DNA of 64,000 nt from the NCBI GenBank assembly GCA_025890175.1, contig JANPYM010000003.1, forward strand, positions 2,042,795-2,106,794, in the 5' to 3' direction. This document shows, piece by piece, positions 34,761 through 45,554 of the stretch (position 1 is the first letter of the stretch; each line of letters begins with the position of its first letter). A program made the position numbers and the translations under genes. The notes under the pieces are model-generated. The model did no database searches. It was not told the DNA's origin and worked only from the letters and a program-made list of their open reading frames with translations. Source of the stretch: Ciborinia camelliae. Taxonomy: Eukaryota > Ascomycota > Leotiomycetes > Helotiales > Sclerotiniaceae.

Positions 34761-36483
34761 TCACTCCACGGTAATCCTTACCACCTCTGCCTCCAACGTC
34801 TCGGCGTCTAATAGCACAATTTCACCCGTCTCCTCAAAACTGGGAATTGATATTAATCTAACAGTTTGGCCATCTGGTCCCTCGATACTTGCTGTATCGA
34901 AAGAGGGCTGGTTGCCGGCGAAAAAGATGTGGGGACAGGTGCGGATTATAAAAGGGTCGGCTTCTTGGAACGGGTAAGACCCTGGGTATGTTAGTTGATC
35001 TTTCTTAAAATGTTGTGCAGGGAATGGAAGAGAAATAAATGCAGGGTATAAACATACAAAGAGTATCCGGTGCAGTAGGGGCACAACATCTCCATCTACA
35101 CATCGCCTCCATCATTCTTAGCCGATCCTCACCCTCCACATATTTAAAAATATCATCGACATTTTGTCCACCGGTCCCCAAAACCCTCCACCCTTCAACT
35201 TCCCCCTCCCAGGGATTTGTCACTGTATCAAACCATCCCGCTTCCCTCTCCTCTCCAATAACACTCGGCGCACTCCCACAATACGCTCTCGCTTGAGGAA
35301 ACATAGCCGGATGAATAGGTTGTTGCGGCAGACTTGCATTTGCCGGATCGCTAGGTCCAGGCAATAGGGTAATGGGTAAACTTGGCAATAACTCGGCGAG
35401 GAAATTATCAAAATGGGCGGTAGGAGCGGGATTATAGGCGCTAGCATCATAGCCGTATTTCTTTTGCGCTTTGCGTGTATTGCCAACCGTGTCGTGGGCT
35501 ATGCTGTCAAGATCGGAGGCAATGCTATTACCGGCGATTATGAGACGACTTATCTTTGAGACATTCCTTTGGGAGGAAGGATCTAAGCTTTCACCTAGGA
35601 GGTATTCGGCCAGAAGGGCCTTTTCGAGAGAATTTTCGGCGCTAGTTCCGGAGAAGGAGAGACCGGATATGAGGGCGATTTTATTGCGTCCTGCTTTGTC
35701 TGTATCCATATCTATATCCTCTTCTGCTTTCTGTCCTGATATATGCCACCTTGAATCTTGTGGTGGTAGATCCGGGACCTTAATATCCACTACTTCGAAA
35801 TCTCCATTTGCGTTTTCTGTGCCCATTACTGCTACTATACAGCCCGTCACAAGAAGTTCTTTATTTAGTTGTCCTCCGATTAATCGTAATCGTCCAGATT
35901 CGTCCTCGAGCATTATTTCGTCTTCGCCGTTATCCGAAAGGTATTTCCTTCGAGGAGGTGGTGCCGATATCCAATGCTATTCCCAGAAATTAATTAGTAC
36001 CCCGAATTATCAATCCGTCCTCTTCTGTCCCTTTCAAATTGCTCAAAATAAGAGACGAATCCATACATCTTTACTTATATCTTCCAAAATATTCGGCTTC
36101 AATGGCATATTCATATAAATTGTACCTGCCACCCAGCATAATTCACCCTGTCTGACATCCAATACTCTCTCTACTTTTCGCACTGTCTCTCCGGCAATCT
36201 GAAATCCATCCCAAGCGGCACTGGCGATTTCTTCAACAGGTTTCTTTAGAGAAGTTAACCTTAAAAAATACATATCCCCATACTGCTGTTGATAATGTTT
36301 TGCTTTGGAGAGTGCAAAAGTAGAGAGAGGTTTGTAGGACGAGGGGACTCGAGGCGGTGGTAAGGAATGCGAGGTACTGGGTTTAGAAAGACTGGTTAAT
36401 TTGAAGTGTATGATTATTTGATGTAGAACAAGCACTTACGTGGGACCGCGCAGTAAACTGCCATCTTCCACGGATACTGCCAT
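34761..36483 (-). CDS. DNA polymerase delta small subunit (POLD2/Pol31/Cdc1)
   Basis: Second subunit of replicative DNA polymerase delta; nuclear, essential, links the catalytic subunit to the other accessory subunits. Minus-strand exons 36440-36483, 36067-36391, 35058-35976 and 34761-34981 give 502 residues, close to the family norm. The N-terminal part holds QQQYGDMYFLRL and the OB-fold region (GELCWVAGTIYMNMPLKP); the C-terminal half is the inactive phosphoesterase-like domain, with ALISGLSF, LIIAGNSIASD and LLPGPSDPANASLPQQ. The block CRWRCCAPTAPDTLWSYPF is joined across intron 3. The first exon codes only 15 residues (MAVSVEDGSLLRG). Introns are 48, 90 and 76 bp with matching phases. It is convergent with the Uds1-domain gene. 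Confidence 0.93.
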
Positions 36484-38132
36484 CTCGTTGTTCTCGTTCT
36501 TCTCGTTGTTGCTACGAGGGTACTGCGAATTTCTATTTAACCATGAAGTCGGGAAACGCGCCGGGAACGCGATTCGCGATTTCTCGTGTAAATTACATGC
36601 ACGTGATTGTTACCTGAATCGGCCAATGAGGGCCGTACCTGTCAAAAGTACTAGCAAAAGAAAATGGGAAATGCATGCATCTCTATAGTACCTATCTATA
36701 CAACAAATATTTCATCTTTACAAGTGTAAATCGTACTCACCATCACCACCTTCTTTCTTCACAAACATTTGCGCAGTGTTGCGTGGCAGGCAGCTATCTA
36801 TACAGTTGGACACCTGCAGTCCCTGGTCAAAACGTCCCCTCCATTCTCGTCTTCATTGGTTGAGGAAAGAATGACTTCTAGAGGGCTTGAAAAAGAGACG
36901 CCAGACAGTTTTCTCGACAAGCCAATCGCGGTTGAGCCTTTTATTTTTATTCTCACCTATCCCATCCCATCCCATCCCATTCCATCTCAAATATCACCTC
37001 CAATAATATCTGTTTCTTTCCCCAGAAAGATTAATCGCAGATGACAAGGGCACTCTTTTCTTCAAGCAATTACAAATAAAGGAACTTCTTCTTAATCGTA
37101 ACGACAACAAGGCAGCCAGTTGGCCTTGAGCTTTATAATAGCTCTCACTTATTTGAACCCGTTGGAAAAAAGGAGGTCTTATATCCGAGAGATCAATTGC
37201 AGTGCCGGCGATTGTACATGAAACTTATAGTATTAGAATGTTAATAACTAATACGTCGCAGTGGTATGTGTAACTGCATCACGTTGCGTGACTTGCGTCT
37301 TACAACGGTATATACTCCGTTTGAAGACCCGCGCTCTGCAACCAAGGCAAATAGTGTCAGGGTTGATGTGATGGGTCTCACACGGTGGCGGAGACCACTT
37401 GACTGGTTGCCGCCCAATAGCTGAAGTAATCCAAGCGAGAAATGGTTGCAATAAGACAGAGATTCAAGGGGGGGCTATAAGCATAACCAATATTTCGGTT
37501 GGTCCATCAGGAGATTACGAATTTTATAACTCGTATCTTCAATAATATATTTACTGGCAGTTCGAGTAATATAAAATCATTATACTCGACTTCTGACCTA
37601 TAGGACAAATAACAGGAACTGAGTTGCTTCCAAGCTTTAAAATCTGGAGTTAATTTAATAATATATTGTCGCCTAGCGCAACCCATTTTTTGTGCTTGAA
37701 GTAGGATCTTTAACTCCTAAGTCTGAGAAGCATAATCGTTTAACCAACTCCAAATACAAGCGTTAGACAGCAAATAAAACATACGCCGTTAGCTACATCC
37801 AACAATGCCCATACTCCATGAAAAATCTATCAACTAAATTGAACCTTGTGCCTTCAACACCCACTCCCAATAACAAAATGCAAACTATAACTCCACGATA
37901 TATTGAGAATGCCGGACGACAGACATCATGAGGAAAATGTAGCTTGTCTATTGCTGAGGGGAAGGTAATGTAGTGAGAGATGGTTCCATACGAAAAAAAT
38001 AAACCAAGTACAAATAGAGCTCTAAACGTGGGGGGGGGTCCTAAAGTTACCTCATTTCACCACCAATTTTGCCCTTTGATATAGATATAAACGCGGTGAC
38101 TTCTTGACTATATATACTGGAAAAGGATTCCA
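36484..38132. other. Intergenic region
   Basis: Begins with the polymerase subunit promoter. Contains a CCCAT pentamer run (36961-36986) and AT-leaning DNA. No gene is supported; the minus frame at 37248-37451 has no recognisable feature. Confidence 0.5.
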
Positions 38133-39056
38133 TCAAGGGCTCTCTACCTTACCAGAGCGGTCTGGCGACCTAGCACTCCTAATACGTCTGTCAGTTAAAG
38201 AGGCATTCCTTGCAGGAACTTTTGCTTCCGCTGCTTTCCCCTCGGCCATCCTCGTGTCATTTTGTTCTTGAGTTTCTTGATTTGGTAGTACCGTCCATGC
38301 TTGTCTCCGCGGTTCTTCTTATCCGGGCGGCTTCTTTGACAGATCTTTCTTTTCCTTGCCTCTCAGCCCCCCTTTTCCTTTCTTCGTTGGCACTTTTAAG
38401 CGCTTCTCCGGCGTCCTGAGCCCCCTTTTTGTACGGGGACTTAATGAACGGGGACTTGTAACTTTCCCTTAGAGTCTCTTAAGTGCCTTTGTTCTATACG
38501 TATCCCCTGGGAAACTAGCGATTAGTTGGTCTAATTTTGTTAGTGACGATACAAGTAGAAATAGAGATTTGACTTGCCCTTTGCTGTGCGACTCATATTC
38601 CTCTTAGGGGTACTTTGAGGGGTCTTAATGTTGGGGTCACTAGGGCAGAAATATCCTTCGGCAGATTTTCAAGCTTGTCCTTGAGGCTGGCCTGACACTT
38701 CTGGTCTTTTAGATGGTATTCTAAACCTTTTATCTCATTCATCCGAAGCCGCAGTAGATTCGGACCATCTACTTTCCGTAGCTATCTTGGAGGTCTTGGG
38801 GATGATCATGGGCCATGGCAACTGAAGTAACAGAATTGATGGAGGAATTGTTAGAAATTCTGGTATCCGCGTACAAGTCAATGGTTTCGGTGATTTTACC
38901 GTCAGGACCGGTTCTTCGGTAGTTATCACGAGTATAGTCTCCACCAGCTCTACGATGACCATTACTGCCAAAAGCCATATTTGTAGCGACTTGGTGAGTC
39001 TGGGAAAGGAAGATTGGAAATGTTAAGATGATGAGAACGATCGTTGTGAAGCTCAT
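38133..39056 (-). pseudogene. Decayed gene for a basic, coiled-coil-like protein
   Basis: Read on the minus strand, three adjoining coding-like stretches in shifted frames follow each other. First, 39056-38769 starts at ATG with a hydrophobic N terminus (MSFTTIVLIILTF) and runs 95 codons. Second, 38781-38593 codes a charged helical segment (GLEYHLKDQKCQASLKDKLE). Third, one frame from about 38606 to 38133 codes a Lys/Arg-rich tail (SPRTKRGLRTPEKRLKV) broken by two TAA codons at 38469-38471 and 38319-38321. Both stops could come from CAA by C-to-T change, the RIP direction. The frames cannot be joined by simple introns, so a broken gene is the best reading. Family not recognised. A real multi-exon gene with unusual splicing is the alternative. 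Confidence 0.35.
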
Positions 39057-40223
39057 TAAATTAGAGCTACAAGATATACTTTCATCAAATCATATATTTA
39101 CTTATCCAGACCAGACTAGCATTGTTGGTACACCGTGATCCATAATCCCGACCAAATATAGTGGAAGTAAAATGACGATGTCTCTGGCCTATGTGAGGTC
39201 TTCAAAGGCCAGATGGGCAGAGTTCCATTGAGCAAGATCAATTTAAGTATTATCTCGGGGATGATGCGTTAGGAGCCGTTTAGTTAAGTGAAGAAAACGT
39301 TATGGTCAATGTGAAGGGTCAATGAAGGATCGCTCGCAGTCAAGTGCGTCGTCCAACAATTCAAAGGTTTCGCAAATAATATTTTGAATTTCCCCTAGTT
39401 GGAACAATTGTACCGTCTCAAAAAGAATCAATAAAGAATGTTGAAGTCACGGTATATATAAATCATCTTTCAAGTCAATATCAGTATATTGAGAGCGGGC
39501 ACTTACCTATCGTCTGACAAGGAAACTGCGGCCACATCCATAGACCGCGCAGGCGGCCATGGACTCTGCAAGTATGATTAAATGTAAAGGAAGAGTTAAC
39601 AGTGAGGCCAACAACTACATGACCAGACCCAAGACCGAACGAGTCCGAACTTGCAAAAGCCCGGCCTCGAATAACTCGTGCACTCTTGAATAGCTGGCCG
39701 AGGTCAATCCCAGAAATAGACTTTTATGTCGTCTCACCGATATGAGCCGCTTCACTGGGTGTATTGCGCATTTTCAGGACCGGAAAGCGCGCATTGGAAT
39801 GTAGGTTTCGGGGCAGAGCACTGCAACCCAAACGTAAATTCTGAGTTGGATTTCCACTGTTGCGGTTTTCATAATTGTGGATTTCACCACATCTTTGGCT
39901 CGTCGGCTCAAACGCTCCATACAATTGCTTTCGCCAAAAGTTCTTTCATAATGTTGAGTGACCAGGTCCACACACCCAGTTTGTAGGTAATCTGATATCC
40001 GCATTCATATCTTCAGTATCTTACACTTCGTGCAGGTCGAAATCCACAGGCACAGCTACCGTGGCACCGTTACTCCCATCTTTGTGTCGGGCATCATGCA
40101 CATCATCACTGCCCTCATCGCCCTCATCCTCCTCATCGTACTCAACTACCACCCCTCTATTGCGACCCGCATTCTCCTCATTGGCGACCTTTGTTGGTAA
40201 TCTCAACTACCAAAATTCCACCT
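39057..40223. other. Intergenic region with one hydrophobic plus-strand frame
   Basis: No confident gene. On the plus strand, 40036-40200 follows an acceptor-like TGCAG and reads a membrane-type helix (IITALIALILLIVL) in mostly C-ending codons before a stop; the antisense frame instead reads an acidic peptide. An 86-codon ATG frame lies at 39726-39986. None can be joined into a gene by visible splice sites. Confidence 0.35.
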
Positions 40224-40656
40224 TTAATGACTCAAAGTACTTCTTTTCTTCGACTTCCTCCTCTGCAGGGTCGCTCTCCCCTTCCTCGTTCTAATTCTGC
40301 TCAAAAATCCATGTCTCCTCTTCCTAACAAAATGACTTGGACTAAATGTATTTCTTGGTCCACAACGTACTTGTGTAGTACTCAATGCTGGGTGTGTGGA
40401 AATCTTTGGGAGGAGATCTAGTGGTGCTGCTTCCGAAGCAATGACCAAAGACGAGGTGGGTTTGAATGCGGAGGGAGATAATGTAGGTCGGAGGGGTGTG
40501 ATTGATGTGAATGTTCTGTGAAGTTGTGAGCATGGAGGGGCCGCTGTACGGATTGGTGAAAATTTACCTCTTCACCAGAATAGAACTTGACTGTGAAAGT
40601 GCCCTTGATATAATTGGAGTAGCCCTGAGACTATGAGAGCAACGTAGACACAACAT
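40224..40656 (-). CDS. Mitochondrial large-subunit ribosomal protein bL34m
   Basis: Component of the mitochondrial 54S ribosomal subunit, nuclear encoded and imported. Two minus-strand exons, 40568-40656 and 40224-40515, are joined over a 52-bp GT-AG intron (40516-40567), giving 126 residues. The C-terminal 45 or so residues are the L34 core: RKRRHGFLSRIRTRKGRA followed by QRRKSKK and a final TLSH, as in fungal mitochondrial L34. The first 70 or so residues are Ser/Thr/Arg-rich without acidic start, as expected for a mitochondrial targeting presequence (MLCLRCSHSLRATPIISRAL). No in-frame ATG exists in the second exon upstream of the core, so the short first exon is needed; K-R|T-F-T-S at the junction confirms the phase. 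It is divergent from the Rpa14/Ker1-like gene over 235 bp. Confidence 0.88.
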
Positions 40657-40891
40657 TTTGCTTAAATTTGTGAATATTATTGACCCAGACCAGAATTCGA
40701 GGGTGTCAACCATGCAGCATCAAAATCGAAAAACACGCTAGCGGACATTTTCCCGCCTCAATCGCAAAAAAATCTCGAGCTTCATGAAACTTCCCGATTT
40801 TACACTTCAAAAATCAATTTCTCGGACCTTTTGGGACATTAACTCTTTACAACTGTGGCCAATTCTCATTATATTCAAAACTAAATAAAAG
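40657..40891. promoter_or_regulatory. Shared divergent promoter, bL34m / Rpa14-like
   Basis: Only 235 bases separate the start codons of two divergent genes of ribosome production (a mitochondrial ribosomal protein and a probable RNA polymerase I subunit), so a bidirectional promoter is likely. Repeated AAAATC/GATTTT stretches and TTTCCCGCC near 40749 are visible; no factor site can be named. Confidence 0.5.
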
Positions 40892-41485
40892 ATGTCCGCC
40901 TTTCCACCCCACAAATCCATTCCCTCAATCCCCGTCAATCAAACCATCGCTCTCAAATACCTACAGGAATACCTCTCTCTCACATCCAGCACACCCTATC
41001 TTCTCCCCAACGCCAAACTCGAGCCTACGGGCCCCACAATTGGCAGTAGTCACTCCAGCGTCACAATTCACAATCTCCAACGTGTTGAAGCCGGTCTACG
41101 CGGAGAATGGCTTGCGCCGACATTAGAACTTGAGGAGGAGAGCGCTGTGGATATTGCGCAGGGTATGGATGATGGAACGGCCCTGGGAAGCGGGGGCGAC
41201 AAAATGGATGTAGATGGATGGCAGGATAAGGAAGAGTTTGAAAGAGAGCAGAGTATTGAGGAGGGAGATGTAGGGGCTAGAGGGCAAAATGTGAAAGCCA
41301 GGGAGGTTGATAGTGATCTGGAGGTTGAGCCGAGTGCGACGGAAGTTCCAGATTTTACGAACGTCACAAAAGGGCCCGCCCGAGAACTGACTAAGAAGGA
41401 GAAGGACGCACGAAAGGCAGAGAAGAAAGCGAGACACAAGGCGGAACAGAAGGCGAAGGAGACGAAGAAACAATCTACAGCATAA
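40892..41485 (+). CDS. Probable RNA polymerase I subunit Rpa14/Ker1-like
   Basis: A single-exon, 197-residue protein starting at ATG 40892. The N-terminal 80 residues (ALKYLQEYLSLTSSTPYLLP, then SVTIHNLQRVEAGLRGEWL) resemble the conserved part of the fungal RNA polymerase I subunit known as Rpa14 in budding yeast and Ker1 in fission yeast, which with A43 forms the stalk. The middle is acidic and low complexity; the C-terminal 35 residues are a Lys/Glu/Ala-rich helix (KKEKDARKAEKKARHK), the feature that gave Ker1 its name. The assignment rests on pattern memory, so it is moderate. It is convergent with the Ste24 gene (86 bp between stops). Confidence 0.5.
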   Translation: MSAFPPHKSIPSIPVNQTIALKYLQEYLSLTSSTPYLLPNAKLEPTGPTIGSSHSSVTIHNLQRVEAGLRGEWLAPTLELEEESAVDIAQGMDDGTALGSGGDKMDVDGWQDKEEFEREQSIEEGDVGARGQNVKAREVDSDLEVEPSATEVPDFTNVTKGPARELTKKEKDARKAEKKARHKAEQKAKETKKQSTA

Positions 41486-41571
41486 TGTGCACGGCGAACT
41501 ACAAGTAACAAATTTTTGACGCCTTTAGGCGAGGTTAACAGGATTCTTCTTATTCAGTCTATACTGTACAT

Positions 41572-43123
41572 CTAAAGTTCTCTACCACTCGCTTTTGCAA
41601 CCTTCTCATCCTCTGCAGCTGCGGGTGCAACTGGACCAGTCGACTTCCATCCCAAAGCACCCAATCTCTCCGACAAAATTGGATGTGAGAAGTGGTAGCT
41701 TGCATACATCCAGTCCGCATCCATAGTACTCAAGTTCTGGATCTGCAACTTGATCAAAGAGCGAGCCAGCTCAGCCTGGTATCCAAGTCCTTGCGCGAAG
41801 TTGTCTGCTTCAAACTCGTACTTTCTGCTAAGGATGTTCATCAAGAGCTTGATGGCTGTGTCCATAGGGGCAAGCGCATCAGAGAACAAGATGAATCCGA
41901 TTATGATGGGGAACTCTTTGTGGAAACCAAATGATTGGTACAAGGATCGGTTGTTGACAAAGACGGAGAACAGGGAGAAGATGTAGAAGAAATGAGCCTA
42001 TAAATAATTAATAACAATTCTATAACAACCAATTCAAACCTGCTTACCTGTGAGATTCCAAAGAGCTTTGTAGTATGTCCTCGACTCCAGTGACCAAGTT
42101 CATGTGCCAGAACTGCTACAATTTCTTGTGTCTCACTCTTCTCGATCAGAGTATCATAGATGACAATATGCTTCTTCCATGGCAGACCAAAGAAGTAAGC
42201 ATTACTGTGAGCACTGCGCTTGCTGCCATCGATAACATACAATTCATGAAGAGGGAAGTTCAAACGCTGAGCCAAGGCCTCGACGCCATCTTTCAATTCT
42301 CCAGGTTGAAGAGGTGAAAGCTTGTTAAACAAAGGCAATATCGTAATCGGGTAAATGGTAATCATAAAAACCTGGAGCGTAGCGCCAAACAACCACAAGT
42401 AGTAGAAGAATTGATGACCAGTCTTTTGTATGATAGAGAGGAAACCAGCTAGAATTGGTGGAGTCAATGTGAATGCCAACATTTGTCCCTTTAGCAAATC
42501 CATAACGAAAACTTTGTGCGTTTGCTTATTGAACCCAAACTTCTCCTCTAGAACGAACGTCTGATAAATTGAAGTTGGTAGCGAAAGAATCTGTTGAATT
42601 ACGATAAAAGTAAGGACGAAGACGATTGAGTGAGAAATCTCGCCAGTGAATCCAGAGGGTGAGAATCTTAGAAGCCATGAGCCGGTGAAATCCCAAAGTT
42701 TGGGAAGAATGTCGAAATAGATGAATGCCGTGTTTTGAATTTGTCCATAGAGTCCTGCAACGAAACCGAATTGTGCTTTTGCGCGTCCATATGCCTATAG
42801 TTTGGGGTCAGTGAGTGGTAGTGGGGGAGATAGTAGGGCTGATAATGACATACCTGGCTTTTGTCGAAAATCTCTTGCGAGACCTCATTTGATAGAACCT
42901 TGGGTGGACGAGTTTGCTTTAAAATTTGATACTGACGCAGAGAGAGGAAACCTTCAAATATGTATTGTGCGAAGGAGAATGAAAGGATGAGATTCTTCCA
43001 TGGGAATAGTGGCCTATCTAAGAAACGCGCAAGGCGCTGGATGACATAGTCAGTATTTGTTAGGATTCAATGGAAATAGCAAGTACGGCTGGAAGAGTGA
43101 TGTTATACCTGAAGGAAATCCAT
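41572..43123 (-). CDS. STE24: CAAX prenyl protease Ste24 (zinc metalloprotease, M48A)
   Basis: ER and inner-nuclear-membrane protease that removes the -AAX tripeptide from farnesylated proteins and makes the upstream cut in a-factor-type pheromone precursors. Minus-strand exons 43109-43123 (five codons), 42854-43036, 42048-42794 and 41572-41997 give 456 residues, the family length. The zinc site HELGH begins at about residue 297, and the third ligand is in FEADNFA (about Glu378). NAYFFGLPWKKHIVIYDTL upstream of the zinc site is also characteristic. Several hydrophobic segments fit the multi-helix chamber. The tiny first exon (MDFLQ) is needed to supply a start; its 72-bp intron has good GT-AG borders. 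Introns 2-4 keep phase 0. Confidence 0.95.
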
Positions 43124-44369
43124 CCTTAATTCAAGATTGAGATGGATTGTAGATTGATACCTCTCTCAATAAAATTAAAGAGTGATCCAGTATGGTCTGA
43201 TATGGTCTTGTTGTTCAATTGGAATTGAAGGAAAGAATTGGAGAAAAGGATTGAAGAAAAGAAATGAATGATGAGTAAAAAGTGTTGTGTTCTATATCTG
43301 TCCACCTGGGTAGGTAGGTAGGTAAGCCTACCTACTACTTACTGTACAGTCTACTGTACATAACCCTACCTACCTAATAAAGGCGCTTACCTCACGCCTA
43401 GGTAGGCTATTATTTGCTGTTTGAGAACCTTACCTTGATTATTCTCAACATGACATGACACAAAATCTTTCACAAAATACTAGGTACTAGGTATAGGTAC
43501 TAGGTAACTCAACTCGAATTGATTCTTTGAGATCAGAAGTCTGATTGTTAAAAGTTATGTGATTGTGATGTTTTGAAATATCAAAAAGGCTAGCAATCAT
43601 GCAAGACTCTGCAGCCCCCCATGATGGTTTGCAAACACACATAGGCTCTATCAGCAATTAAACCATGTCGATCTATTCATTCAAACGCAGTGATCAAATT
43701 ACCTACTTTTAAGTCATGGGTCACGAGCTCATTCTTATGAAGCCTTGCCTTTCAATGCCCGATGGGGGAGATTCTCGAGTCTACAACCTTGATTATGAGA
43801 ACACCTAAGTGTCACACCTGGTATGCAGCACGAAGAACAAAAGACCAATCTATTCTCTGCCGTGATGAAGAATAGAAGAGTCGGAAAACATCCAAACGTT
43901 AAGCACCGATGTCAAGAATACTTTTGAACTCGTGCTTCAAATGGGCGGGTAAAGGAGGAAAGAAGAAGCCGAAGGATGGTAGCCACCCGAGTGTGTATTT
44001 GTGAGCCATGGTGTTTCCATTGGTTAATAGTCACGGAGATGCAGAAATCTATGTAACTGTACTACAGTATATGCATCATGCCTAATCATAGATGGCGCAT
44101 TAAATGTCACATTGTCTTAGATGGCAGTTGAGGTAGTTGAGAACGGTATTTGAAGCTTTTGATGATCTCCGTGGATGACGGGGAGGGTAGAGGCATAATG
44201 AATATATAATGGGGCAAGAAGCCAGAAATATGTGTATTTCAGAAATCAAAAGCATCATTCACAAAAAAACTAAATACATTCTACACTTCTCAAAAGTTGA
44301 AGACATTTTTCAATACATCATAATAACCACATCATCAACCAATCAAAGGAAAGGAAAGCGAATATCACC
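43124..44369. other. Divergent intergenic region with TAGG/CTAC microsatellites
   Basis: Separates the Ste24 and nitroreductase start sites. TAGGTAGGTAGG and its complement are scattered through 43305-43500. No gene is supported; the small ATG frame at 44209 lies in the nitroreductase leader. Confidence 0.5.
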
Positions 44370-45068
44370 ATGCCTCATGCAATCAAAACAGAAACCGCTC
44401 AAAGGTCATCTTACCCTGAGATGACCTTGAAAGAATCCCTCATCGAAAGACACTCAAGCCGTTCCTTTCTTTCGACTCCAGTTTCAAAATCCATCATTCA
44501 ATCCACCCTTGACCTCGCTCGCTTCGCCCCCTCGAATTCAAACATCCAACCCCATCGCATTTTCCTTCTCACAGGCGAGCCCCTCGAAAACCTCAGGACT
44601 AAGCTATTTGCTGTAGCATCGGAATCCACCCCTAATATTCCCCCTCTGCCTGCTGAATACACCCACTACCGGTCCGAACTTGGTCAGCAAATCTATGGTG
44701 AAGGGATGGGTATTCCTCGATCCGATGCAAAAGCTCGCAATGCCGCCGTTCTCCGCAACTACCAGTTTTTTGATGCGCCGGTAGGGGCAATCGTGTGTAT
44801 TGATAAACGCCTGACAAATGCTGATCGAATGAGTGTGGGTATGTGGTTACAGAGTTGGTTACTGGCACTCACGGAGAGAGGAGTGGGTACTTGTGTTCAA
44901 ATTTGTCAGACGGGGTATCCGGAAGTGGTGAGGAGTGAATGTGGCATTAGTGATGATCTGGAGATTTTGGTGGCAGTGTCGATCGGGTATGAAAATCCGG
45001 AGTTCAAGTCTAATGGGCTGAGGATTGGGAGAGAGAATGCTGAGAAATATGTTACATTTATTGGATAG
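44370..45068 (+). CDS. FMN-dependent nitroreductase-family protein
   Basis: A single-exon, 232-residue flavoprotein of the NADPH-dependent nitroreductase fold, probably cytosolic, reducing nitro compounds, quinones or similar acceptors. Start at 44370 (CACCATGCC). FMN-contacting motifs are visible: ERHSSRSF near residues 26-33, LARFAPSNSNIQPHR near 49-63, and the C-terminal GYENPEFKSNGLR region. WLQSWLLALTERGVGTCVQ matches the helix and strand before the last motif. The length is usual for a minimal nitroreductase with no added domain. Physiological substrate unknown. Confidence 0.88.
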   Translation: MPHAIKTETAQRSSYPEMTLKESLIERHSSRSFLSTPVSKSIIQSTLDLARFAPSNSNIQPHRIFLLTGEPLENLRTKLFAVASESTPNIPPLPAEYTHYRSELGQQIYGEGMGIPRSDAKARNAAVLRNYQFFDAPVGAIVCIDKRLTNADRMSVGMWLQSWLLALTERGVGTCVQICQTGYPEVVRSECGISDDLEILVAVSIGYENPEFKSNGLRIGRENAEKYVTFIG

Positions 45069-45554
45069 AGAGAGCATCAGAGAGGATTGAGGCGGGTCAT
45101 GTCTAGGATTGAAGGACTCATAAATTGAATTTGGGCAATACCGAGAAGGAGCTCATCGTTCTGCATACACATAGACTTTATACTATAATACACCAATAAT
45201 CATAACACCTATATCTACCTCAGAGGCCATATACTTCTACCAGCTTAAAAGATTCAAATGCTGAAGGGTCTACTTGTCTTGGTAGCAATTCATAGCTTCT
45301 TTCGGTTCACTTTTATATTCACATCGACACTGACGCATTTTTCTCGCCGAGGAACTTCTTTCTTTAACACCCCCCTCTCGCCCCTTCAAAGAAAACCTTC
45401 TTTCTATCGCTATCCAAGCCTTGCGACAAATCGTTTCTTCAAACACCATTGTTCAGGTGTTCTCATCTAATATATATTGGTCTAAAAATCCCAAATTGGT
45501 GGACCCATTTGCAATAATCAGCTGCATTTATAACCCGATCAACATCCGTACAGA
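45069..45554. other. Intergenic/leader region
   Basis: Tail of the nitroreductase gene and pyrimidine-rich leader of the next gene. An ATG frame at 45258-45470 begins with a hydrophobic stretch but lies in what is probably leader and shows no further features. Confidence 0.4.

Noticed and set aside
41068..41511. 147- and 116-codon minus-strand frames
   Set aside because: Antisense of the Rpa14/Ker1-like gene; Ser/Leu-rich because of Lys/Glu codons on the other strand.
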